This document shows positions 10,853 to 23,354 of a stretch of DNA of 64,000 nt, in pieces (within the stretch, counting starts at the first letter, position 1; each line of letters opens with the position of its first letter). Source of the stretch: Nageia nagi (Eukaryota; Pinophyta); the NCBI GenBank assembly GCA_050084985.1, contig JBITNC010000001.1, positions 204,414,001 to 204,478,000 on the forward strand, written 5' to 3'. Position numbers and translations under genes: made by a program. A model generated the notes under the pieces. It was given only the letters and a program-made list of their open reading frames with translations, made no database searches and had not been told where the DNA came from.

Positions 10853-11999
10853 CAAATACTTGAGGGCATCTTGAAATATTTTCTTTTGCAATCAAAGGAC
10901 ATTTTATAATTTCTATGGATTCATTGGGGTGCCTCGCTTCTATGGAGCTCAATTAAGTTTTAATAGATAGCTAGAATTGGAATGCATTGACTTTGTCTGA
11001 TGATCCTATATTCCATTCATGGTTTTAACCTTCCATTATTTATTATCGCCACTTCTGCTCCAATGGCATTTTTATGGCATGCATCAGCTTTAGCCATTCA
11101 CTAATATAACCTACCAAGGCTATATTCATATGTAAATTCTGTATAATAAGGCTGCCAACTATTCAAGTCCTCCACCTAGTTAATTTTAGTTTATAAACTC
11201 TAGGTCTTTATAATATGATTATGGTTCAAAGATTAATCAAACTTTTGCGATGATCCTAAGCAACTTTTAAGATCATGGGAAAACATAAAGAATTATAAAA
11301 TGCTTTTGAAGCTTTTGTAGCCATAAAATCTTAATGAGGATGACTCTTTATGTTCTATGGTCATGGGTGTGAAACTTCATCATCCTCCATGATTTGTAGG
11401 TTTTGTAACCATATAATCTTGACTTAAGGAGGATGACTCTTATGTTCCTATGGTCATGGGTGTGAAAATTCATCATCCTCTACAATTTGTTTCCAAGAAT
11501 ATGTTCTTTTTATATTTTGCATCCATCTTAACCAGACCATCAATCATGGCAAAATATGTATAAAAGTAGTCATGAGAATAGAACCATTTGATTATCATTC
11601 ACATATATGCCATATTTTAATTATTTTAGTTTCTATTTAGCATTATTATTACATCATTATAGAGTATTGGGGTCATAATGGAATGTGATATGTTCTTTTC
11701 TTACTATGCCCTTATATCTTACATATGACTTCATTTCTATGCCATAAGCTATGGTTGAAAAGGGAGTATTCTTATCACCTACAAGTTGAATACACAACCG
11801 TTGGCAATAGTACACTAATGATAGGTTGTGTAATATGACAAACTATTCTTTGTTCCAAAATTATTAAGCAATTAGCAAGAAATGAAATACATCTAGCATT
11901 CACACCACAAAAATATACCAATGCACAACCAAATTGGAGGAGAAATCCCAACACCTCAATATTAAGTATGAAATGAGCAAAATAGAACCACAATGGCCC
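10853..11999. other. Unclassified AT-rich DNA
   Basis: No gene is supported. The only structure seen is the short tandem duplication at 11313-11494. Confidence 0.45.
11313..11494. repeat. Tandem duplication, unit about 88-94 bp
   Basis: Both units run from TTTTGTAGCC/TTTTGTAACC through GGATGACTCTT and TATGGTCATGGGTGTGAAA to TTCATCATCCTC. They differ by several substitutions and small indels, so the event is older than the 265-bp duplication. Confidence 0.8.
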
Positions 12000-13964
12000 A
12001 AAATTGCTGACGTTTGGCTCAAGGGACCAGATCTAGGTCAAATCCTCCACAAAGATTGACTGGAAGCTAACATCTCACTGCTAGGGCCTTCAACCCCCGG
12101 AACTGACCTCAAGTATGATGTGGATTAAAGGTTTTCGTCCTCAACCATGACTTAGTGAGGGCTAAATACCATTGGCTCCTTCTCAAGATAGGTTTGTGTT
12201 CAACTAGAGGCCCAAAAGATGGCGTTGCCACTCAAAAGATAGAAGATGTCAAAAATAGCTCAATGATGCTTCCACAATGCTACACCAACCATATAAGTAG
12301 GAATCCTCCAAGGTTGGATGCTTACACACCCCTCAAGGTGCTATCATGCTTGGGCGTTCGAATTGTGCCTCAAAATCACACCAAACCATGTGCCTAGCCT
12401 CTAGTATGTGATGAGCCGTTTCCTGGCTCAATCCTCAAATGTGCCCTAGGAGAGGGACATTTGGATTCCAACCTTCAAACTAGCCAAGCAAGCTCAAAAT
12501 TGCACAACTATTCCAATGTCTAGCTAGGATTGATATATTTTCCAATGATATTTCAAAAATTCACTCACAAACCCAATGTCTAGGTGGAGAAGCATAAATA
12601 GGTCTTAAACTATGAAAATGCACTTCCAGATCCAATATCCCAATTATGGAGCAATTACTAACTTCGAAAATGCAAAATATCTCTCCAATTGCAACATCCC
12701 AGTTAGGGAGCAAGAACACACCAAACAAGCAGATAATTCTCCCAATATTGCAATGTAACAATCATGGAGCAAAACTAGCAAGTAAACAATGTAAACTTCA
12801 CCCAAGATGCAAAGTCCCAGTTTGGGAGCACAATTGAGAATTGAACAGTGCAAAAACTACTCCACAATCCAATATTCAATCACTGAGAGATAAACAACAA
12901 TAATGCGACAGTAATATGTAATTGTATTTGAATATAGCAAGAGAAGAGCAATTACAATGTTTTTTTCTACCAATGGAGTTTGTACCAAGACTGTATCCTA
13001 TTGGGTTGTTTTGGATGGCTATAGGGTCTCACCAATCCCAGAAGCAATGAGGTAAGACCAGGTCTTCTCTGTAGCAACTGTGATGGAACCAGCAGTGTTC
13101 CTCTCAAGATGGCTAGAGTAAGTTCGAAGGTAGCCTCCTCTCCCTTCGATACCTCAATTGCAGGTCGCCCCACAAAAGGGAAAGATAGAGCCTCCATTCA
13201 ATCTGGAATAAAAGGGTTTATAATCAAATTCAGCATATATCACAATGAATATGAGTTCTTTTATAAGTGAGGATGATCATCTTCTAATCTTGCTTTGGGA
13301 TGTTCAATGGTGGAGAGATGTGATTCGTGTGCTCCTGTATCCAATGACAAGATGTGAAGCTTTGGGATAAGTGTAATCACAATTGAGAGCCCAAAAAAGC
13401 CAACGTCCAAGAGGGGGTGATTTTGAAGTGCATTGTGATCAATGCCATCGATCCATGTGCCTAGGTAGCTAGTGTGGGTCTTGGGATCCTCCAAAGCCCA
13501 ACGCCCATGTTCTAGGGCCGTTTACTTCCATCAAGATCACCAATGTTTAGTTCAAAGTACCGAGTTCACCCTTGGAGCTATGAATATGCTCGTAGTCGGT
13601 GCAATCACCTAGGGGATGTTCTACCTCAAAGAGGAGCACTAATGACTAGAGATACATTTAATGGAAATATTAGAATCATCAAAGCTAGAATATGCAACAC
13701 TTCGTTCTATGAGACTAATATTGCATTTACATTATAGTTGCCTTGGTATCACAAATACATCATTAATTGGCATTTTGGAAAATAAATAAAAATAAATAAA
13801 TAAAAAGATCATTTATCCCATAATTAGAACATTATTGAGCCTCTAAGTGGAATTTACATCATCTTGGCTAAATTATACAAAAATTGACAAAAACACTCTT
13901 AAATTAATGTTTCCATTTATTAGAAGTGAAATGGGGAAAACACCCAAAAAATGGGGACATTACA
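12000..13964 (-). mobile_element. LTR-like segment M, edges uncertain
   Basis: The right edge is clear: on the minus strand it starts TGTAATGTCCCCATTTTTTG at 13964, resembling the start of segment H. It interrupts the LTR remnant of element A. The left edge near 12000 is a guess. Phrases such as CCAATGTCTAGCTAGG and CTAGGGCC resemble the R/U5 part of the other LTRs in the window. No coding region is convincing. An AAATAAAT-rich simple repeat lies at 13781-13806. Confidence 0.4.
12610..12865. repeat. About four tandem units of roughly 60 bp
   Basis: Units share the pattern CCAATATTGCAA..TCCCAGTTAGGGAGCA with a variable A-rich tail; the GGGAGCA or TGGAGCA blocks fall near 12650, 12705, 12765 and 12820. 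Strongly diverged. Confidence 0.6.
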
Positions 13965-14154
13965 TAATCATGCATTGTGCCTTGGGATCCACATTATGAC
14001 ACTTAAATGCTCCTAAACTACTCTAAGGAGGGATACATCCCACTTGGGGCTCACAAGTGGTCCATGGGACCCATATGTCTCTTTTCCTAAGTTACAATGA
14101 TGCCTAATTACACATGCAATAAATAAATAAACACGCCTAAGTACAAATTCACTC

Positions 14155-16223
14155 CTAAAGGGGAACATCCCATAAAAGGAGATGTTGCAGTCCCCCCCTC
14201 TTGAAATTGCTTGTCCTCAAGCAATGCAAAGTTGGATGTGTAAGTTTATTAGGCCCTTCCCATGTGGCATCTTCTTCAAGCAGATTCTTCCATTTTACTA
14301 AGTGCTCCTTGATTATCCGGGATCTCAATTTTCTTTCCATGGTCTCTATGATGCGCGCTAGAACTAATATTAGTTTCCCTTTCTAATCAATTGGTGGAAG
14401 CTCAGATGAAGGGTTGATGTGCCATCCAAGTGTCTTCAGACATGATACATAGAAGATGTTTTGTAGTTTACTATTCTGAGGCAAATCCAATTCTTATGCT
14501 TCCTTCCCTTTATTACATAGCACTTTATATGGACCAAAGAACCTTGGTTGCAGCTTTTTTGCCCTCTTTCTCTTGAGCGTGGACTACTTATATGGGTGCA
14601 ACTTCAAATACATTGTCGCCTTCTTCGAATGTGTGTTTAGTTCGGTTTTGGTCAACAAACTTTATCTTTCGATTCTGGGCCAGCTGAATACTCTCCCTAA
14701 GGCCTCTCATGATGTCCTAATTATCTTGTAGAAACTCCTTATCCCTTGGTGCTTTCCCATTCCCAAAGATCAAGTCTACAAAATTGGGGGACCTCATAAC
14801 CATACAAGGCCATGAAGGGTGATATTTGTGTGGAGAGATGGTGAGTGGTGTTGTAGCAGTATCCCTCCAAATGTAGCCATTTTACGCATGCTTATTGTTG
14901 CCTTATAATATGCTGCCTCAAGTAGCCTTCTAGCCATTTGTTCACCACCTTCGTCTACACGTCCATCTAAGGGTGATAGTTGGTGCTATGTGCCAAATTT
15001 GTCCCACTCAATCTGAAAAGCTCCTACCAAAAGATGCTTATGAATTTACTATCTTGGTCACTCAAAATCTACTTTGGCAACCCATGTAGCCTAAATACTT
15101 CTCTGAAAAATAATTTTGCCACCTAAACGACCATGTAGGTAATAGTGATGGCGAAGAAATGAGCATATTTTGTCAGTCTATCTACCACTACAAAGATGCA
15201 ATCTTTCCCTTGCATTCGGGGTAATCCTGTGATAAAATCCATGGAGATGCTCTCTCATTTCTATGTTTGGATTGGTAGTAGTTGCAAAAATCTGGGAGGA
15301 TGGACGTTTTCCACCTTATTCTCCTGGGACTTGGTGCATTCCTTCACAAGCTGGTAGACATCCTACTTAAGCCCCTTCCATGCGAACCTTTCTTAGACGG
15401 CTTTGTATGTTTTGTTGATACCAGATGCCCCGCCAATGATGTGTCATGCAACACAGCCATGATCTTCTTTTTCATCTTCGATCCTGACACCAAGTAGATC
15501 CTATTTTTGTATAGAATCAACCTATCTATTTACTCTAAACCTATCATCTTTCAGATGTCCTTCAGCTATGATTGACATTTTCCAATCAGTAGAAACAATA
15601 GAGAGAGTAAAAAGATGGATTACGTGAGAGTGCATCAGTTGTTGTGTTCTTCTTACCCTTGATATACTCAATTTCAAAATCATAGGACTACAATTTACTT
15701 ACCCACTTCTGTTGCTTTTCACTGAGATCCAATTGTTCTAAGAAGTACTTCAAACTATTATGGTCAGTTTTGACCACAAATTGCCCACATACCAAGTATT
15801 GCTTAAACCTGGCCAACACATGCATTATTGCTAGCATTTCTCTATCATAGACAGTGAAACTTTGCTCAACAGGAGTGAGATTCCTACTCTCAAAAGCAAT
15901 TGGCTTTCTTGCATGAGTGTGACTCCTACTCCATGCTTAGATGCATCACGGACAATAGTAAATAGAATAGAGGAATCAAGAATTGCCAAACAAGGAAAGG
16001 TGCACATTTCCCTCTTGAGTTCTTTGAATGCCAATTGAACTTCACTACTCCAAACAAATGCATCATTCTTAGTTAGCTGCATCAAAGATGTTGCCAGGTG
16101 TGAAAAACTCCGGATGAACCTTCGGTAATAATTGCACAATCCCAGAAATCCCTTCAAATGTGTGTGTGGTGGGTACTGGCTAGTCCTGGATGGCTTGAAT
16201 CTTTTGCTCATCTACTCGTACTC
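14155..16223 (-). pseudogene. Element A pol: RNase H, integrase, chromodomain
   Basis: This is the C-terminal half of pol on the minus strand. Right to left it shows the end of the reverse transcriptase thumb (LKGFLGLCNYYRRFIRSFSH, 16211-16100), RNase H with DHNSLKYFLEQ near 15760, the integrase zinc region (LHDTSLAGHL, about 15440), the integrase core around [18 protein letters not shown] near 15200, and a chromodomain ending HLVKWKNLLEEDATWEGPNK at 14245-14330. The order and chromodomain place it with plant chromoviruses and close to element C, with which it aligns almost throughout. Numerous stops, mostly where C has glutamine or arginine codons, and some frameshifts make it inactive. Confidence 0.8.
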
Positions 16224-17790
16224 TATGACATCCCCTTTATTCAGTTAGTGGAACCAGAATGGTCACCTTTGTAATATACTTTATTAATGTACTTGTATTT
16301 GCATTATTGTAACTTAGGATAGTAGACTTAAGGGGTCAATGGAACCCATCGTGAGCCCCAAATGGGATGTCTCCCTCTTAAGGTTAGATTAGGCATTAAT
16401 TATCATACTTGGAGATCCTGATAATGATTGTGAGCATCCCAAGGTCTATTTGTGTATTAATGTAATGGACAGACACTTGTGTGCTTGCGCTAGGCTTGGG
16501 AAGGGCCCCACACCCCCACGTTGTCTTAGGTTGACCCTAGGACCCCCATGCATGGCTTTTGGACCACGTAAGCATGCATGGCACATCTAGGACTTGACGT
16601 TGGCACTTAATGCACCTTGGCCCCCTACATTGGCATGCCTAACTCCTAGGCACCCATGTTAGGTGTCTCAGGCCCCCAGGAGGCTAACATTGGATTAAGA
16701 TGAGCTTGGGATGACTATTAGGTGAGATTCGAATAGAGCTAATGTATAAATAGACATTGGAGCTTCCTCATGAGACAACTATTGTTTATTATTACTTCTT
16801 CTATAGTCCATTGGACAACAAGTCTTAGCGATGCTAAGTAACTCTTCCTAGGCACAACATCTAAAGGGCATTCAGGTTGATGGATCTTGTCTGTCTACTA
16901 GATCCTGAGGGCACTGGTGTAGCACCTTTGCCCATTCGGTGGAATTCTGAGGATTTGCTTCTACCTTCAGTGGTTATCCAGGATTCGAGGAGGGCTCCTT
17001 CGATGGAGAGGATTCGGGTTCTGAGGGAGCATTTCTATCCCATGGTTCCATAGTTGTGTTCAGTGATCGAGGATATTCTTGTTGTGCCCTAGTTGACTCC
17101 TTGGAGGCCAACGACTGCCTTTTAGGGCTTGGTATTGTATACATCTTCATTTTATATCATCTGTATAGCCAGAGGGCATTAGGTCTCATTATTGCTTTGC
17201 CTATTTCATACTTATGCATGTGTTGGATTGCATCTACGGCATTGGTGTAGCACCTTTGCCCATCTGGTGGAATTCCGAGGATTTGCTTCAACCTTCAGTG
17301 GTTATCCAAGATTCGAGGAGGGCTCCTTCGGTGGAGAGGATTCGGGTTCTAAGGGAGCATTTCTATCCCATGAATTTGTGGTTGTGTTCAGTGATCGAGG
17401 ATATTCTTGTTGTGCCCTAGTTGGCTCCTTGGAGGCCAACGACTACCCCTTAGGGCCTGGTATTGTATACGTATTCATTTTATATCATCTGTATAGCCAG
17501 AGGGCATTAGATCGTTATTGCTTTGTCTATTTCATACTTGTGCATGCGTTGGATTGCCTTTGCTTAATTGTACTTGTATGAGCCAGATGTTGGCATTGTG
17601 AGTTGGTATTCATTTCTACAAGCTAGACATTGGTATAATTCCATTGTTGTAATGCATGCTAATTGTTCTAACCCTAATGTTGGCATTTGAGGGTTTGATT
17701 GATTGAGTTTTTATGCCTTAGGCCTGACGTCTGAGCTATTGTAATCGAATTTGCTGATTTTTCCTTGAGATCCCATTTGGATCCTGGATG
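16224..17790 (+). mobile_element. Solo LTR I inside element A pol
   Basis: The segment begins TATGACATCCCC, a changed form of the TGTGACATCCCC start shared by the C and D LTRs, and ends TTTGGATCCTGGA, corresponding to their GGATCTTTACA end. It interrupts the A reverse transcriptase exactly between the codons for GHII and VRVDEQKI. It has the CACGTTG modules in U3 and a TATA-like AATGTATAAATAG near 16741. There is no internal coding region, so it is a solo LTR left by recombination. Open frames inside it (17056-17581) are LTR sequence. Confidence 0.75.
16910..17565. repeat. Tandem duplication of LTR R/U5 part, 328-bp unit
   Basis: GGCACTGGTGTAGCACCTTT at 16910 recurs as GGCATTGGTGTAGCACCTTT at 17238, and similarity continues for about 328 bases with scattered substitutions. 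The duplication lies within solo LTR I. Confidence 0.85.
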
Positions 17791-17799
17791 ATAATGTGC

Positions 17800-18490
17800 C
17801 CCAACTATAAAACTTCAGTCATCCCGAATTCACATTTTGACTTCTTGGCATAAAACTTCTATTGCGGTAGTATCTCCAATACTGAATCTAGATGCTTCAG
17901 ATATTCCTCCCACGTCTAGCTGTAGATAAGGATGTCATCAAAAAAGACTAGTGCATACTTCTTGAGTTGCTCCCTAAAAACCTGATTGATGGCAAATTGA
18001 AAGGTAGCTGGAGCGTTAGTTAATCCGAATGGCATGACTAGGAATTTGAAGTGCCTAAAGTGACATCTGAAAGTTGTCTTGTGGATATCTTCTTCTCTTA
18101 TACGGATTTGATGATACCCAAATCTCATATCTATCTTGGAGAAATATTTAACTCCATGAAGCTCATCAATGGGATAGGATTTTTGTTCTTAATATTTTTC
18201 TTGTTGATCACCTGATAATCAATGCACATCTTCATGGTTCCATCCTTCTTTTTCACCAAAATAATTGAAGATGCAAAGGGTTTGTAACTAGGCCGTATGA
18301 ATCCCATGTCAAGCAACTCCTTGATGGTCTGCTCAATCTCATCCTTGTAGATGCATGGGTTCTTGTAGAGCGTGATCATCATGGGTTTTTACCCTTGCTC
18401 CGACTCAATAATATGCTCTAACCCTCTTTATGATGGTATCCCCTTGGGCATGTCTTCAAAAACGTCTTGGTGTCTTTCTAGGATCTCATC
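17800..18490 (-). pseudogene. Element A reverse transcriptase, N-terminal half
   Basis: Minus-strand pieces give the reverse transcriptase fingers and palm in order: FEDMPKGIPS near 18440, IKELLDMGFIRPS, SSIILVKKKDGTMKMCIDYQ (18280-18220), [18 protein letters not shown] (18125), [16 protein letters not shown], and the catalytic block [10 protein letters not shown] at 17916-17945. The conserved aspartate pair is present. Stops and small indels separate the pieces. The gene continues on the other side of solo LTR I at 16223. Confidence 0.85.
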
Positions 18491-19597
18491 CGAAGGAGTG
18501 ATTTCTCCTTTGTGGGGGGACGTGGGCTTTCCCTTGATCATGAGAAAGGTGGCACCCCAAACCATGTCTCTCTTTCGAATGATCTTCTCCATCTTATGCG
18601 CTGACACTATTTGTGGAAGGAATTCCATTCGTCCTACAGTCGACATTCCCCTAAGTGAAATTCTCCTTTCTCCCTCCTTCGGGCTCAACCAAGCATCCTT
18701 CAGATATGGCTGTCTTACTCCTTCCCTTTCATTTTCTTTGTTGTGTTTCCCACTAGAGTATGGTGTGTGGGTCCTCTTGTTGTTTGTTTGTGTAGACTCT
18801 TCCTTCTTGGCCACCTCCTCCAACAATGTGGCCCTTTGAATGGCTTCCTTGATGAGGCTCTTCAATGGATCCTTCAATCCTTCCATGAACAAGGATGTTA
18901 ACTCTCTTGATGAAATGTGGGTGACCATGGAAATTCTTTGCTAAAACTTCCAGATATATGGCCTCGACTTTGCTTGTTGCTTTACGGTTACCAGATCCAC
19001 GAAATATTCTTCTTTATCCTTCATATCAAATGGATCCAAAATTCATTGGCTAAACTCTTTGAATGTGCAAATGAAGCTATGGCTGTGGGTGTTCTCCCCA
19101 TCGCGTCACCAATCATGTGCTACCCCATCCAATTGCATGATGGCAATTTGAATAGATTCGGCCTCTGTCAATTGATTGAGGGCAAAGTAAACCTTCAATT
19201 TGCTCATCCAAACCCTAGCCATAATGTTACCTTCACCATTGAATTTAGGAATGTTGTCAAAACCCCTAATTACTTCCTGCACCTTCTCTGGCTTTGGTTT
19301 TTCCTAGTTCAAGATTCCCCAATACTCCTGAGAACTAACCTCTTTTCTGAAGGCTTTCGAATTATTCAGGTAAATTGGATCCAACAAATCATATGGCCAT
19401 GGAGTTGGAGGTGGGCGTTGCGATGGACAACCATGGATGCTTGGCGTGCAACCCCTTTCTCTCCCAACGTCTCCCTCTCCTTGCAGGATGTCTTTTTGAT
19501 TCAACTCCTTGAGTAGTTTCTTCATGATCTCCATGGTGGCCTCTATTGTTTCCATAGTAATTGCAGATTTGAAAGGCTTAATCATTTCCATCTTCAC
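18491..19597 (-). pseudogene. Element A gag remnant
   Basis: Minus-strand frames show a gypsy-type gag: an N-terminal region (19597-19304), a central capsid-like region with VWMSKLKVYF and IMQLDGVAHDW near 19200, then ELTSLFMEGLKDPLKSLIKE at about 18900. These match the capsid blocks of B and F (WLQKLQTYF, LDGVAYDW, YLFMDGLQDP). The basic stretch after it lacks the CCHC zinc knuckle, and a protease active site is also missing before the reverse transcriptase, so there is an internal deletion around 18500-18700. Confidence 0.7.
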
Positions 19598-19613
19598 AAG
19601 ATGGTAGGATCAA

Positions 19614-19625
19614 GCTCTGAAACCA
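19614..19625 (-). other. Primer-binding site of element A (changed)
   Basis: GCTCTGAAACCA on the plus strand is one base from the complement of the initiator methionine tRNA primer site seen in D and G (GCTCTGATACCA). It abuts a TTGTAATATT sequence that looks like an LTR edge. Confidence 0.6.
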
Positions 19626-19626
19626 T

Positions 19627-20320
19627 TGTAATATTGCTACTTTGAGGCATAGAGTACCTCAAAAGGCTTTGCTAACTATCTAGGGGTGTTGGTATTACCC
19701 TAGATTATCTTAACATTGCTAGAGACCTTAGTGTCTTGGCCAAAGCTTGCGGAGGAGGAATACCTGTGTCAAGCCTTGCCCATTCGTGGGACAGCCTTGG
19801 TGCTATTTCATTGTTCATTGCTACTTTCTTGGAGATCTTCAGTTAGGGTATCATTTGCTCTAAGACAAGGCATACAATCTGATTCTCATAGCAATATTAT
19901 TAAATTACATTTTACGGCTCAATTAGTGTGTTATCTTTCAGAGTATTTCCCTAGTAGGCTAGATGTAGAGATTGTGCATACTATATTTCATTATTTTGCT
20001 ATCTTGCTTGGACATTGGGTTTACTTTAGCATGATTGCATGTTCTTGGATGAATTCTTGCTTTAATACTAGACATTTGGTATTTTGGATGCCTGTTGCTG
20101 AGTTTATGCACTAGAAGTGAGACATTGGGTCACTTAGGACCCCAACCTTGGATTGTGGAGTGCCAATTTAGCCCCTAAAGGCTAGATGTCTACCATTTGG
20201 GAGCTCGGATAGAGTTTACTAGTGCATGAACAATCGTCAGCCTGTCTAAGGTGCCTCCTAGCCATCCTAGGAGTGCCCCTTTGACACGATTTTAGAACCA
20301 CCCTAGTTTGGAATATTACA
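19627..20320 (+). repeat. Element F 5' LTR, R-U5 part only
   Basis: Matches 31372-32001 of the F 3' LTR in the same orientation (shared GCTACTTTGAG and CTTGGTGTCTTGGCC) and ends CTAGTTTGGAATATTACA. The U3 half is missing; element A adjoins at 19626. Confidence 0.75.
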
Positions 20321-20334
20321 GTGGTATGAGAGCC
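20321..20334 (+). other. Primer-binding site of element F
   Basis: GTGGTATGAGAGCC directly after the LTR end; one base from the initiator methionine tRNA pattern TGGTATCAGAGC. Confidence 0.75.
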
Positions 20335-22108
20335 TAAGATATGCCTCGCCTGTTGGGATAAGAAGCGGCTAAAAGTTTGAAGATATCTAATACCAATTTA
20401 CAATGGTATCAAAGCCAATATTTTGGGTAACCTATGGAGAGAAGATTTGAACTTACAATGGATCTACCAACCTGTGAAAATCAAGGATTAAGAAGTTGAA
20501 GGGATTTGTAGATCTTTGAAACCAACTTACAACGGTATTTACAATAGTATCAAACCTACTGTCGGATAAGGAGCAATTAAAATTAGAGCAACATTTTACA
20601 GTTGGATCTCAACTACAGTGGTTAGAGTTGCTATTCTACTGAGCAAACAAGAGGGAGCATCAACAAAGTCTTGTCAACTATTCCAGAGAGATCTCACCAA
20701 AGGGCAGAAGGTTTGGAATTTTTCTTAGCAATTCTAGTAATATTTAAATTTTTCTAAGATTTCAAAGAGCCCACATTGATCATTTTGAGAGCCAAAGGAG
20801 GGATCAAACATCTACAAGCTAGACGTAGGACATTTTTGGCACTTAATTTATGAAATGAGAGTCTTCTAAGCAATCGTTGGAGTTGAGGAGGCAATTCTTG
20901 CTTTCGAATTTGCAGTTCCTATTTTAGGAGAATTTGTGGCACCACTCAAAGGAGATTTTCTGCATCAAACTTCGAGATCTAGGCCTTGGAGAAGTGATGT
21001 TTGGGATTTTCACCCCAAGCTAGGAGGATTTGAGTTCTAAAGGAGGTTTGTTGATCTTCAAGGAGAAGTATCTACACCCATCTCATGAAATTTGGTCACT
21101 AAGGACCAAACGTTGGAGGAGTTGATCATAATTCGAGATTTTGGAGCTCCAAAGCTAGACGTGGAAGATATGGAGTCACATTCTGCTGTTGTGACAAAAT
21201 TCTGGTCCCATAACCCACAAGTTTACACTCGGGAGGGATTGTTTTAATTAAGAACATAATTGAAGTATTATTACAATGGTTCAAGAAGATTTTTGAAGAC
21301 AGTATACAGAGTAAGACTACATCGGACTGATTTGTTAGTATTCTAGGAGTACAATGCTGGGATTCAGGCACTCAGGAATTGCTCATCACACCATAAGGAT
21401 GACGTTAGCCATTATTGATTGCATTCAGGAGACAAGGAAGGGATAGGTGTGATGTGGGGACCAAGGAGGCTAATTTCATACTTACTTTGTAGTTAGAGGG
21501 CCCTGAGACGAATCATCTACCCTTGGAAGAATTTATTTTCAGGTTTGGAAAATGATTTAGAGTTATTTTTAATTTTAGGAATTTTGGAAATTAATTCCTT
21601 AATTTTTAAAAATTAAATTGGAGTAATAAGGGGTTATTTTCAAGCTTCAATATTTAAATTTTAATTTGAAAAGCAAATTAAAATATTGGAAAAATAAGTC
21701 GTCTAGGACTTGGAGGGAAAATTAGAATTTAAAATTTTCAAAGAGCTCCTACAAAGGCAATGTTGAGGTAGGAAGAGGAGCACATATTCGGAGCACACTC
21801 TTGGAGAGCATTTTTGCATTATTTCGAAGAAGGCTAAGGAGGAGAGCTCATTGAGGTTCACATAAGCAAGGAAGAGTTGTGTTGGGGATTGGAAGCCAAG
21901 GAGGAGACAACGTCCACCCTCAAGGAGGACGCGGGTGCTAGATCACCCATTTTTCAGTGCCAAGTAGGTTGCCTAATTTTTGAAGTATCCATTTTAAGTA
22001 TTTCGAAGAAAATTCTACATGCAAGGGGAAACAATAACATTAGGGAAGGGCAATTCTATGTGCATTGAAATTCATCAGTTCTACCAAAGATGACCTAGGA
22101 GAGAAGAG
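20335..22108 (+). other. Element F leader, non-coding
   Basis: About 1.8 kb between the primer site and the first gag ATG without a convincing reading frame. Such long leaders are known in large plant LTR elements. AT-rich with a few short A/T palindromes near 21600. Confidence 0.5.
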
Positions 22109-23108
22109 ATGGCAAATCCTAGAGTTGATGCCTTGTTCGAATCACTAAACAAGCTAATGGAGAAGATAAACGAAAGGCTTCCTAACTGAGGAGCCATATC
22201 GAAAAGTGAAGGATCGGTTAGACAAACTCCTCCACCTCTCATCCATCCAAGACAATCTCTCTTTACTCCTAAGGAGGCTCTAGAACCTAAACATGCAGAA
22301 GTAGATATCAACGTTGTAGTCCAAGAGTACATGGATCAAGGGGAAGAGTTCATAAGGGTTGTGCCTTTTCAAACCTTTTGGGATATACAATGGCAAAAAC
22401 AAGGTAGGGCTTCGAGGATGTTTGATAGGAAGGACAACCATGCCAAGATGCAATTGCCCATATTAAAGTAACAAAATCACAGCAAGAGCATGGTTACAAA
22501 AACTGCAAACTTACTTCATGCCAAACCCAATGGATGAAGAGAAGGGGCTTCGACTGAAAACCATGTTCTTGGATGGGATAGCATATGAATGGTGGCACCA
22601 TGGTCTTGTCACCCTAGGTCACAACGAAGTCACTACCTTTGAGGGTTTTAGCCAGATATTCCTAGAGAGGTTTGAGCAAAGAAATGTACAAGAGTACTTC
22701 AAATAACTTGCCACCCTCCGACAAACTACCTCTGTTACGAATTATGTAGAGGAATTTCAATGAATCTCTTGCATGGTTCCAAACATTGACAATGGAAGAT
22801 TGACTTATCTATTCATGGATGGGTTACAAGATCCCATGAGGGCCTCTATCAAGGCCTTAGAACCACCCACATTATCTGCAGCCATACACAAGGCAGTACT
22901 ACTACAATTAAAGTCATCGAAACCAAAGGGGAAAAGTACCACTCCATATAAACCTCATCCGACAGGACCATTAGGGTCATCATCATAAGTAGGGAAAGGA
23001 TCCAATATGTTCTCTTCACAAAAATTCTCCAAAGCTTTAGGAAAGATGTGTGAAACTACACAAAATGATATGAGAAAGAAGAAACTCTGCTTCTCCTACG
23101 AGAATCTG
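22109..23108 (+). pseudogene. Element F gag
   Basis: The frame starts at ATG 22109 (MANPRVDALFESLNKLMEK) and has several stops and shifts. The capsid core is clear: FLDGIAYEWWHHGLVTLG near 22570 and TYLFMDGLQDPMRASIKALE near 22800, followed by a proline/lysine-rich linker. It ends in the zinc knuckle at KLCFSY, where the E2 element interrupts it; the second half of the knuckle (WERGHRC) is found beyond E2 at about 29855. The order and spacing match gag of elements B and D. Gag would form the virus-like particle that packages element RNA in the cytoplasm. Confidence 0.8.
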
Positions 23109-23354
23109 TGTTGTTGACGTCTCAACACATCCCTCCTCTTTTTTTTTTTTCCAAAAGGATAAGGGGACCCTCAGTTTCAAAAGCAAGAAGTTTCAAGAAA
23201 GCTCACCCAAACGACATTTTGAGCAGTAATGGAAGAAAGTTCTTTAGAATAGCGCAAAGTGTAACTTTAAAATAAGCTAGAAAGCTTACTTAAGAAAAAC
23301 AAGCACTTTCGGGGAAACTCATGTATAAAGATGGAGGTGAAATCTTAGATATTG

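Larger units (their letters stand above)
13965..19626 (-). mobile_element. Element A: decayed Ty3/gypsy chromovirus
   Basis: A minus-strand element reads from a primer-binding site at 19614-19625 through gag, reverse transcriptase, RNase H, integrase and chromodomain to a polypurine tract at about 14192-14205 (CCCCCCCTCTTG on the plus strand). Left of that is a remnant of its 3' LTR (13965-14191), recognisable by CCCACTTGGGGCTCACAA, which elements C and D share. It lacks a recognisable protease and zinc knuckle, has many stops, and is split by a solo LTR at 16224-17790. Its 5' LTR is missing at the right edge, where the LTR of element F begins directly. Confidence 0.8.

Noticed and set aside
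17056-17581. Several plus-strand frames of 64-129 codons
   Set aside because: They are repeated in the two units of the 328-bp LTR duplication and have no protein motif.
18372-19516. Plus-strand frames of 155 and 199 codons
   Set aside because: They are antisense to element A gag and reverse transcriptase, which explain the open frames.
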